A DNA stretch of 64,000 nucleotides from Branchiostoma floridae (Eukaryota > Chordata > Leptocardii > Amphioxiformes > Branchiostomatidae). The translations under genes were made by a program, and so were the position numbers. Shown here in pieces: positions 45,623 to 56,800 of the stretch. The stretch covers positions 12,485,516-12,549,515 of the forward strand of contig NC_049988.1 of assembly GCF_000003815.2 (NCBI RefSeq), in the 5' to 3' direction. How positions within the stretch are numbered: position 1 is the stretch's first letter; the number at the start of each line of letters is the position of its first letter. Under the pieces are notes generated by a model. That model saw only the letters and a list, made by a program, of their open reading frames with translations, did not search any database and was not told the origin of the DNA.

Positions 45623-48600
45623 ATGGCAACATCACTAACAGCTGAGCAGATCCGTCGTATGGAGGAGAACAAGAGGCGAGCCCTCGCACTCCGCGCCCAG
45701 AGGCAGGCTCAGCAAACTTCTGGGCGGGACAACTCAAGCAGGAACACCAACGCCTTATTACCACAGAAACAGAATGTAAACCATAAGGTGTCCAGCTTAG
45801 GACAAAGTAAAGAGTCATGGAATAGCAAAGCCACTAAAATTGCACAGACATGTACTAGTAATATTGATACAGGCAGATTTGGTAATGGCCATAGTAAAAC
45901 TGCCATAGGGAAGCAAAATGTACCAGCAGTAACAAATCCTGTTGCCAGTAATCAACACGAAAGCTCCACAGAAACCAGAAGGTTCTACGGTTCTTCAAGT
46001 AAACTAACAGTTGGAAACAACACGGGAAAGACACAGAACTCAGGTTCAACTTTCTTCAAACAGAAAGGAACAAATTATGGGAATGCTAAGTCATCATCCA
46101 CAGGGTTTTCTAACCAGAGGGGCACAAGTTTTGCACCAAGCAAAGAGGGGAAACTCTTGCCAAGGTACGGAGAGGGAGGAACTGGAACATGTGTGCTAGT
46201 GTCCAAGGAGAGATTTGAAGTACAGGTTGGATACTGTGCACCGCTCATTGAGGTGTTCAAGCAGATGCCTACAAAAAACTATGGTAGGTCGTTGATCAAT
46301 TGCATTGTAGTTAACTTAAGTTGACTTGCACAGTTCTTCTTTTAAGACAAGCCTTGTCCATTGTATTTCATCAGTGTAGCAATTCAACTAACAGTCTGTT
46401 ACTGTTAGTAACTGGACTAATTTTGTATCATTATAAAGGTCATCAATCAATTGTAAGTTCAGCACTGCACTTTAGCGAGGATAATGCATTTCAAAACTAC
46501 TTTACATAGAGACTTGTTTTTGGATATACATTGTATTTATTCACAGAACATGTTTGTTTTCTAATTCCAGATATGCAGACAAGGGTGTGGAGTTTTGAGT
46601 TGAAAGACTATGAGAAACTGAGTAAGTACATGTAAACTAGTCCTAATTGTTGACTTGGAATTGGATTAGAGTTTGCATGCACATTATCTGTACTTAGATC
46701 TAGTCATCATTAGGATTAGGATACTAGTAGGTTAGTTACTGCATGTAACTAAAACCAATAGTTATCTAATGTAAAATAAATGTGACATTTTCTTCTCAGT
46801 GCAGAGAATCCAGAAAGCCCAGCTGCCCGTACAGTTGACCCCCCTGCCGAAGACAGTCCTGACCACCTTTAGGAACCAGCTGAAAGGAAACATGCCAGAG
46901 GAGTTGGAGAGGAGAGTTCCAGAGGCAGACCTCAGTGGCGTGGAACCCAGACTAGTCAACACACTTATGCCCTTTCAAAGGAGGGGGGTTAAGTAAGGAC
47001 TCTGTCTGTTTTCTTGTTTTAACAATATTGTTTCTCTTCATGCATAAAAGGCATCTAGTATAGATGGCATTGTTAAAGGTAGGCACTGGAAGAACCTGCT
47101 AGGCTTAGTGAGGACAGACCTAAAAGATAGAGGACTAGGACCATTGCGGTCAGAAAGAAAACTATGGGAGCTAAGGAAGCTCGCGACGAACAGGAAGAAG
47201 TTAAGAGAGTTGAAGAAAGACTGATTGAAAGCAGGGCTCTAGCCAGCTTCCGTTTTTCCGTCAATTGACGGAAATTTGCTGCATGTAACAGAAATTTTAA
47301 CCAATCCGTCAACCTTGACGGACAAAAATTCTTGGTGGAAGCTACAGGCGGCTTGGGGACGCTGTCCACGGCCGTAAAAGCCACACACTGTTTGTCTTGC
47401 TATTGTTATGATTGTTGACAATGTGTGTCGGCGCCCTTTCGCATACGATAATCTCATTAAAAACCCGTTTTTCAAGGTCTCATTTCCGTCTATCTAACTT
47501 AATTTTCGCGGTTTTCGCGACAACGGGAATTGGCTGACGGAAAAAAATTTCGAGCTGGCTAGAGCCCTGATTGAAAGTGTCCAGACCAACTCAGAAGCAG
47601 CACACAGTGGACTGCTACTACGATACAGATGACAAGTCTCTCGTTATCACACAAAAAATATGGATTACTAAATTCAAACCTTTAACCTTATGATATCTAT
47701 GACTTAGAGTCTGGTGCTTACAAGTTTTAGATGAGACCCGTATCGAGGTTTGTGATTGGTTGATGTGATGTTTACATCTCTACAGTTTTGCCATTTGGAG
47801 GAATGGTCGTGTACTGATTGCGGATGACATGGGTCTGGGTAAGACCGTACAGGCCCTGTGTGTGGCAGCTTACTACAGGAAGGAGTGGCCTCTTCTCATC
47901 GTCACACCCTCCTCTCTCAGGCTCACATGGGCAGAGGTACAGCCAGGTTTAGGATATTTGTGATTATGCAAAGAAAAGGATGGGGGATATTCTCTTTCTT
48001 TCATAGAATCCTTTTTTTATTTATGTTACACTATCTGTCACAAACATTAAGGTTTACCTGTTCTGACTTCTGTATCAGTGTATAAATCTGTACAATTTAC
48101 TAACCTTAACAACTGTACTTTCACGGTAAGGCAAGGCAAGGCTCAGACTTCTTAAATGGATATTAATTGTAGGTTTGTGATAGGATTATTTCATGTTGAG
48201 AGCTTGATATTTTGTTACTGTTGCCTAAAGTTAGTCAAATAGACACCAAACAATGGTTGATGTTTCAAGATCAAGATGAACTTGATTGGTTTGTGACAGT
48301 TAAAAAAACTGAATTGAAAACCATTGCACAGACATAATAAAGACTTTATCATGACACTTAAAACAGACACTCAGATACTAGTAGATATTATCCTGGTATC
48401 CAGCCATATCATAGCTCCCGAGTCTCTTCTGTCCTCTCCGCAAATATGTCTCCTTTGTCCTCTCCGCAAATATATATTTGCGGAGAGGACAGAAGAAACT
48501 CTTGAGCTATTATACGGCCTACCAGGCTAAATAGATGTACAAAAGATGTATGTTGTGTCATGTTTCCAGGCGTTTCATCGGTGGCTGCCCCGTGTAGATT

Positions 48601-51600
48601 CCATTACTGTGATGCTGACAGGGATGGACAACCCTGTGCAATTTTTGCCGTTTTTTAAAACAAAGTTGTGTCATGTTTCCAGGCGTTTCACCGGTGGCTG
48701 CCCAGTGTGGATGCCCAGTCCATTACTGTGATGCTGACGGGGAAGGACAACCCTGCGTCAGGTCAGGTCACCATCACCAGCTACGACCTCATGGTCAGGT
48801 GCAGTCAGCAGATCAGGGCCAGGGGGTACAGAGTCATCATCATGGTAGGGAGAGTTCCGCAGCTTATAGTTTGAACATGTAACATTTGCTGCATCTTTTG
48901 TAGCATACATGGCATAGGATGATTATCATGTAAAAGCACTTAATACCCATATATTGAAGTGGTAGTAATTTATGATATGATGCTTTAGACTCCACCTTGT
49001 CAACTACAAACTGTCTCCTGCATCCTCTAAGTCCTTGGGTAACAGTCAGACTTTCATTCTTTGACTCTGTTAAATGAATATGAGTTGATTGTTTCTCTTT
49101 GCAGGATGAGTCTCATGTGTTGAAAAACTTCAAGACAGCCAGGACAAAGGCAGCATTACCACTTCTAAAGGTAAGAGGAGTAGTATCCAGTATTTAATTA
49201 TACTGCCGCTGGGATCCCTGACACGGGTACGCAGCAGTTGGCTAGTCTTCACACCACGCTTGAACATATCATTAAATGTTGACCTTGAATGTGAATGAAC
49301 TTTCTGAAGATTTTACTATCTTGTCACATACATTGTACTATAGTATTCCATCAGGATATAACAGCAAATCTGTTGTAACAATTCTGCCCCCCTCCCCAGG
49401 CTGCCTCCCGAGTGCTCCTGTTGTCAGGCACCCCTGCCCTGTCCCGCCCCTCAGAACTCTTCACCCAGCTGTCAGCTGTGGAGCCCAGACTCTTCAGCAG
49501 CTTCCATGAGTTCGGCATCAGGTACTGCGAGGGGAAACAGGTATTTACTAATAGTCTTCTCGTTGCGTTGCAATAATTAGTCCTTAACTTCTTGTTTGAT
49601 TTTGCCTGTCTTCATGTCTAAAACATTGTATGAATACCTGCTGTACAAAGTAAAAATATAATGTGTTTTACAATCCACTAGTATCAAATACTTCTTGCAT
49701 TGCAGCGTGCAAAATATCCACTTGCACACTTGCACATTGCAACCACTTTTTGCTTGGTGCAACTTCTAAACTCAGGTTGCACAGGGTGCAACTTAGATTT
49801 TGATCCTTAGATCTCGATTTTGTTGTCAATTAATACTTGGAAGAAATAAATGGACTGAGGCAGCTCCGTTTCATATCAGCCAAACATGTACTATTATGTA
49901 TGTACATTTTTGTATGTATTCCAGAAATTAGTGAACTGTAGGTGATGCAACTTGAAATACAGTTGTGCAACCTATTTTTGCCCCAGGTTGCACACTTTGC
50001 AACCTGGCTTAGAAAAGTATTTTGTACACTGCATTGTTAGTGTAGTATGCTACTACATGTAATATCTTATGTCTGAAGATTTTTTATCTGTGTGTTAAAT
50101 TTGACTTGGATCCTACATAGACAGCCTTCTGCTGGGACTACAGTGGTTCCTGTAACATGAAGGAGCTACAGTTGGTCCTGGAGGAAAGGGTTATGATCAG
50201 GTAAACCTTTATCATTAATCTTTCATAATATAAAAAAATGAATGATTTGTTGGCATACAGCCCTGTTGGCATGAACTAGATGCAGTTGTTGATTGCTATA
50301 TTTTAGCATGATTGTTGTTGACATTGTGTGAAATTCTGACCAGTTCCTCTTTTTATCCCCTGGGTTCTGACAGACGTCTGAAGAAGGATGTCCTCTCTCA
50401 GCTGCCTGCCAAGCAGAGACAAGTGGTGAGAGCTTTTCTAATGATTATAGGCAAAAGTACTTCTATACACACAGGAGAGACACTCTAGAACCATTATTTC
50501 TACTTTTCCTTCAACAAAGAGTTCTGTTTTTATCTTCACACTCTTACTATTTCATCTCAGTTTTAGACATGAGACAACAAAAGCATTAGACTTATAATCC
50601 AGAAAAGACCTTTAACATTAATCTGAAGTATCGAACAATATTTCTATTTGTAGGTGGTGATGGAGCCAGGAGCAGTCAACACAAAGAGTTTCAATGCAGC
50701 TGCCAATGAAATGACCAAGAAACACAAAAATGTAAGATGGAATTATCACATCTCAACTGACAGTTTACTCATCACAAAGTCACCATTTTTGCATGCATGA
50801 TGTATTTTAATCAATTGCTAGTTTGAAGAATCTTATGATTGGTATTCCCAAAAAAATTTGTATCTCAATTGATATATGCTGATTATGTTAATTGTTGTTT
50901 CTTCCAGAATGCAGAACAGAGAGGAGCCCTGCTACAGTACTTCAATGAGACTGCCCTGGTCAAGATCCCTCACATCAAGTTAGTTTACTTCTTCATCCTA
51001 GATTTACATTGAATATTTTTACAGTAGTTCTATTATAGTACTAGTTGTAGCCAAGTGCCTTCTTGTGATTTTGTTGATACATATGATGAATATGAAAATC
51101 TCAATTAAAAATCTTTTTGTGTGTTAAATGACAGAGATTATGTCTTGGACCTGCTGGAGGCTGACAGGAAGTTCTTGGTCTTTGCTCATCACCAGATTGT
51201 GCTGGACTCACTTAGAGATGCTCTTGACAAGAAGGTAAGCATCAAGATGCAGAATCAGAAAAATGTTTTTGTCATCACAGTTATTGTGTAAAACAATATG
51301 AACACTCACTCACTTCACGGATTACTGTCTGCATGCTATTCCGTTTTGCAAGGGATAGATGTGCTTATACATACTGGTAGATGTCTTGGCTTGTGCCTCT
51401 ATATATCTTTCCCTAAACACTGTATAGTCTGAGGAGGTGAAAGTCTTCCCTCAATTTGTCTATTGATCTCTTACCTTGGTCATCTCCCTGGATTTTGTCC
51501 TCAATGAAACCTGTTTTTCCTCTGAAAGAACTTAATATACATGACATATACAATAAGTTCTGCAGAATGTGATATATTTTGGAGCATTGCACTAATTTTA

Positions 51601-53022
51601 CAATTTCAATTCCCTTCAACTGGTGGAATTTTTTTTACTTAGTCCAGTATGATATGATTGCTAAACAATTTGCAAGACTCTCAGAATGAGTAACCCTGTG
51701 TTTCCTCCCCTGCAGGGTTATGGCTACATCAGAATAGATGGTAAGACCCCTTCTGACATTAGGCAGCAGCTGTGTGACAGGTACCAGACCCAGGACAGCT
51801 GCCAGGTGGCGCTGCTGTCCATCACTGCAGCCAGCACAGGTCTGACTCTCACAGCTGCCTCGCTGGTGGTGTTCACTGAGCTCTTCTGGAACCCTGGGGT
51901 AAGGGACTTGTTCAAGAAAAAGCACAGACTGTACCATGGCATATTGGTTTCCTCCATAGGCTTTAAACAGATTTCATGATATTAAGTGCCTTCCAGTGAT
52001 TTACATCATTCACCCGGAAGGGAAACCTGGCACATCCCAGTTTTGTATTCAGCTAGAAGAAAGGGTATGCAAGGGGCGGTAGAACCCCAACAGTGCCATA
52101 ATACACCATATGACTCTACTGTTATCTCTACTCTCAGTCCCTATGATTTAATTTTGTCTGTACCTCTTTACAAACTTGGTATACATGTTTGAAGCTGTGC
52201 TTATTTTTATTTGTTTGAGTCCAGGTGTTGGTGCAGGCTGAGGACCGAGCTCACAGGATTGGTCAGCAGGACTGTGTCAATGTCCACTACCTTGTTGCAA
52301 GGGGGACAGCAGATGACTACATATGGTAAGACTCAACCTGTTTTACATTATGTTGCCAGATGTTATGCAAACACTTTGTCATACTCGTGTGTGATAGTGC
52401 AGGAATGTAGATGTTCGAAATTACAAATGTTATGTTTTTAAACCTGATGTTACATTCTGGTTCCTACAGGCCTTTGGTACAGGGCAAGCTGGATGTCCTG
52501 AGTAAAGCAGGCCTGACCAAAGATGACTTCTCCACAGCTGACACAACCAGTTTCAAGGACCCCAACCAGGAGACCATCCTCTCCTACCTGGAGCAGTCCT
52601 TCTCAGGAGATGACCCTGAGGATGATCTGGCACTTCTGGAAGCCATGGAGGATTATGGGATGCAGGATGATGTCGGGGGTCAAAGTTCGGGACATAACGA
52701 TTTCAAGAAGGAAAGTTTCGTTGGAGTGACAGGTAAACAAAGTGATATTTCTAGAGGAGCTACTAAATCAACATATAGAGGGACAGAGCAAGCAACAATG
52801 GACAAGTTTGTTGTGCAGCAACCTGATGCTATGGCACAAGGTACCACGGACAATGATAGGAAAGCAAAGCATGACGGTATTGAGACTGATGAATTTGGTC
52901 TCAATGACAGCATGGATGATGTGTACATGAACGACCATCTGTGGCTGGATGATTTAGGGGAGGAAGACTTTGACCAAGTAGACATACTACAGCCAGAGAG
53001 CAAAAGGCAAAGAAAGGCATGA
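45623..53022 (+). CDS. SMARCAL1: SMARCAL1 annealing helicase (HARP)
   Basis: SMARCAL1 is an SNF2-family ATPase that rewinds RPA-coated DNA and remodels stalled forks. Coding exons 45,623-46,283; 46,571-46,621; 46,800-46,992; 47,786-47,936; 48,683-48,844; 49,105-49,170; 49,400-49,540; 50,121-50,200; 50,374-50,425; 50,654-50,731; 50,908-50,978; 51,135-51,234; 51,716-51,898; 52,225-52,325; 52,470-53,022 join in phase to 880 residues. Residues ~5-25 ([20 protein letters not shown]) are the RPA2-binding motif. A low-complexity S/N/K/Q region follows. One HARP domain spans the first three exons ([34 protein letters not shown]), where vertebrates have two. Walker A is DDMGLGKT, motif II is DESH, motif [15 protein letters not shown], motif [10 protein letters not shown], motif [12 protein letters not shown]. 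The acidic C-terminal tail is poorly conserved. All catalytic residues are present. Confidence 0.97.
47232..47569. mobile_element. hAT-type MITE, 8-bp target duplication
   Basis: The ends CAGGGCTCTAGCCAGC and GCTGGCTAGAGCCCTG are perfect inverted repeats, and ATTGAAAG flanks both sides (47,224-47,231; 47,570-47,577). An 8-bp duplication with a CAGGG terminus is diagnostic of hAT. CCGTCAA/TTGACGG motifs repeat near the ends, like transposase-binding sites. No coding capacity. It sits in a SMARCAL1 intron. Confidence 0.93.
48391..48531. mobile_element. Foldback element, likely 9-bp target duplication
   Basis: Arms pair over about 55 bases: CCTGGTATCCAGCCATATCA with its counterpart, then CTTCTGTCCTCTCCGCAAAT with the mirrored ATTTGCGGAGAGGACAGAAG. 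Flanks AGTAGATAT and AATAGATGT match at 7 of 9. An inner 26-base direct repeat (TGTCCTCTCCGCAAATAT) lies at the left of the loop. Confidence 0.75.
48553..48660 (+). repeat. Decoy copy of a SMARCAL1 acceptor and exon start
   Basis: TTGTGTCATGTTTCCAG and 74 bases of coding sequence precede the true exon by 113 bases. The copy (from 48,570) reads [18 protein letters not shown] against the real [20 protein letters not shown], with an in-frame 6-base difference, and lacks a donor. Use of the decoy acceptor would shift the frame of the real exon. Confidence 0.93.
49685..50010. repeat. TGCAAC/TTGCAC-rich intronic repeat
   Basis: Many TGCACA, GTTGCAC and TGCAACC words occur in both orientations in a SMARCAL1 intron. 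This pattern resembles hAT subterminal repeats, but I could not find paired ends or a target duplication. Confidence 0.4.
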
Positions 53023-53228
53023 TCAGAAAAAAAACATGGCCATATGAAGACTATATTATCTCTTTTTAGCACTCAACCATTAGAGACAGATCTATAAAAA
53101 TATCAATCAACTACGTCGTTCTATGTTCTAAAAGAGTATTGAAGCCAATTCATTATTCTGTAATACATTTTTATTAGTCATCTGATATATTCATACATTT
53201 GTGTTGCAGTGATTTGAATGTACATTGA

Positions 53229-53234
53229 AATAAA
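53229..53234 (+). promoter_or_regulatory. SMARCAL1 poly(A) signal
   Basis: AATAAA lies 207 bases after the SMARCAL1 stop. The convergent ZNF622 stop is at 53,817, so the two 3' ends are separated by less than about 600 bases. Confidence 0.75.
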
Positions 53235-53816
53235 GATACTGAATGTCTCAAATATGTTACTCTCATTTTTGTACCCTCTGTATATGTTGTAGAGATCTGG
53301 CTGGTATTAAAGTTATGTTTCAAAAATCTTTACATTGTGCCTGAGTATACTTAACAGTATGATGCAACATTATAATGCCTATGATTCTTTAAACCCGATA
53401 AAGTTAACTTTAGTTAACTAGACGATTGCTACTTGTATGAACTTGGCATTCTGTAAACTTGACATCCCCAATATTTGTACCAGTTTCATCAAATTTCACT
53501 CCATCACAATTTGAATTTTTTAGTCAAGCATCTCACAATAGAGCAAGATGTTTTATATTTTCTTTATATTTTCTACCTTTTTATAGCTGGCAGTGTATAC
53601 TGGTACTTCATATTTTCTAAACTTCACTTACAAGAAAAAGAACACTCAGTCAAATATCTTGAACTTCTAACTCTTCACAATGTACATTAATACATTTTGT
53701 ACATAGGCAGTTGCTAGCCTGATCAAGTGAGGCTTGCTGAAGGGTTTTGCATAGCATCCCAGGCAAGACGTCACATAGAGAAGATTAGTGTATCCGTCCA
53801 GTCCAATGTAGTTAGC

Positions 53817-56800
53817 TCAGAACACAACTTGTGGTCTGAAGTGTGTTTGGAACTTGTTGCTCCTGACGCCCATCTGCATACGTTGTTTGGACTTGAGTTT
53901 CTGAACAAACTGCATGTCACGAACCTTCTTCTGTGCAGCCTCTCCTGAAAAGAACAAAACAACTTTGTTTACACTTTATTTCAAGGAAAATGCAGGCAAA
54001 CACTAGTCACTACCTACTATTGGACAAGGGAATTAGAAAGAAATCAACCACTTTTATGTACCAGAAATAACCTGTCCTGAACTTGTGGAGTCTTCAATGT
54101 TTTCAACCAACTTTGTAATGCCACAACAGATATGCATTTGGTGGAGAAGCAAAGGACAAATGTTAACCTTAACCAGTTACCTCCTGAAAATGTTTTATGG
54201 TGTTCCTCATTAAAAGTAACACAGTCAGCATAATTGGCCGAGTGTGGGTTGCAGCAGAGGAGTCAATCTTGCACAAAAACGAACCACCAAGTCACAATGA
54301 AGACTCGCAGTTGCCAACTGTGCATAAGCAGCATTCACACAAAATTTAATTCTCTCTTTATAAGCCTTCTCAGTTCTGGTAATCCTACATATGTTCTACA
54401 GCATACACATCAAGGACTTTTGAAACATACATTAAAATGTTTGAAACATGTGCTTTCAATTCACATTTTTCAATAAATGGAACTAAGACATGTGTTTACC
54501 AAATAGTACGGTGTAACCTTCAACCTGCCGCGCCTTCTGGTACCAATGGTCACAAGAGTTAAGTATGATATTTCAAGGAGCAATCTACAGTTTACAATGA
54601 CTGTGTATGTCTTACCATAGTCTCCCTTCCATCCCAGTGCCTTGTACTGTGCCATGAGTCTGCCCACTGCCTCCCTACCCGAGGTCCTGTGGCTCATGGA
54701 TGGTATCAGGTTCTGTCTCCAGTATCTCTGCAGGGCCCGATGGCCAATTCTGGATCCTACAGTAGAACAAAATCATCTGATCAGAGTCTAATAACTACAC
54801 TTTCTCAACAAGGAAAATGTATATTAAACTGACACTGTATATGTGTAAAAAGGCAGACAAGAGAAAAGCATTTTTACTAAGTTTCTACACTCAAAACGTG
54901 GTCTAAGGATTTTAAAATGCCAGTAGACGTTGGATACTCCATCAAAAAGATTTCTTTGTGGACCATTGTTTTCACCTATTCACATCTTTTCACAAACAAT
55001 TAGGTCCAGGTTCTGGTCTGGACCTGGACTGTACCTGGATTTTCTGTTCAGGTAACCACTCCTAGTGTTCACACGTTTTCTAACACTATGCTATATAAAC
55101 ATACACTGACCTGAAGGAAGTACAAGCTGTGTTTCGTCATCTGTGACTCGGAGTTCCTCCTTCTCCACTGGTTCTTCCTCCTCCTCCTCTCCTCCTGCTG
55201 CTCCCTCTGCCTGGTAGTCAGGGTAACTCTTCCTGTAAGAGTAACAGTTTTGTGTTTGGTCAATGATGAAAGGTTCTAACAGTGTTCTAGTTTTATTGTC
55301 CTGAATTGGAGTGACACTGCTACTGTGAATGGTACATGAAAAACTCTCTTTACTTAAAACAAGGAAAGAATGGAAGGAAGTACAGACAAGAATTTGGTTG
55401 TACTTTGATATGAATGACTGATGTTGTTCCTCATTAAAAGTAACACAGTCAGTATTGTAGGCTGATTGTGGGTTGCAGCAGAGGAGTCAATCTTGCACAA
55501 AAACGAACCACCAAGTCACAATGTAGACTGGCAGTTGCCAACTGTGCAGAAGTTACAACTGTTTATTCCTACACTTTTAACCAAAAATGCAAGCCAATGT
55601 AATGTCTGAATACTGTATCTGTTAAAGCACTTTTGATAAGAATTTCTCACAGCCTCTCACCTGAAGTCATAGAAGTCAGCATACTCCAGCATGGCCTCCC
55701 CCTCCATCAGCATCTTGGTATGACCCTTGTCCCTCATGTGGCCCTGTGCTGCCTCCAGACTGTAGAAGGTTCTCCCCTTCTCATTACAGTATAGGCAGAA
55801 AAAAGCACCTCCCACCTTCTCTCCTGTTGATACATGCAATTGGAAATACAATTTCCACATGGCTACATACTGATTTAAGGGCAAAAACTTTGTGTAAATG
55901 TACATGCTTATTGCAAAGTTACTTTTCTGTCTTCAGTGTAACAGGGCTCGAAATTCATTTTTGGGATTAGGTGCACTGGTGCACCCAGCTTAAAAGATTG
56001 GGTGCACCAAAAAAATTTTGGGTGCACCACTTAAATTTAAGTAGAATGTCAAAAAACCTAATAGCAAAACTTAGTTATAAGCTATCAAATGCTGAAACAA
56101 GTAACATGACAGACATTTTTATCATCTTTCTAACACTTAGATGTCAAGAATATGATGTATACTAGTATACTCGATATCTTTCCATACATAAACCTAAGAA
56201 AATATTTGGGTGCACCCTGTGCACCCACTGAAAAAAATTGGGTGCACAGTTCCAATTTTGGGTGCACCTGGGTGCACATGCACCCAGTATTTCGAGCCCT
56301 GGTGTAATCATAGTGACTTCGTATACATGCTACAGTTAAGATACTTATTCTGCCATCAATGTAATCATACATTTTTAAGTTCAACAGGATGGGGTGAGTA
56401 GACAGGCAGGACTATGCTTTGTTTTTCCTAATAAGAATCCTACATTCATAATAAAACCAGATCCCCAACATAATAATTTCTTCAATAATAACTTCTTCAG
56501 TGTCAAAGACGAAAGATAATGGATGTTATCTGAAATGTCTTGATCATTTCCAAAATCATACCCAGTTGCTTGAGTAACCGCTTTTTGGCGTATAACATAT
56601 ATCTTCACATGCATCACTATAGCTGGAGCCAATTAAAATAGACTTTTACAAGTATGTTTCTTGTTTAAATGATAGCTGAAGATCTTACCCAGATATCTGA
56701 TGAGTCCTTCCAGATCTGCTAAGTACTCCACATCTGGTATGTAGAAACTGTGCTCCACCGTCATGTGCTGCATGTTGTTGTCTAAGCTGTCCCCCTCCCG

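Noticed and set aside
47060-47230. A possible degraded coding relic ([20 protein letters not shown]) in a SMARCAL1 intron
   Set aside because: The frame stays open for about 40 codons but I recognise no family and there is no acceptor/donor pair in phase with neighbouring exons.
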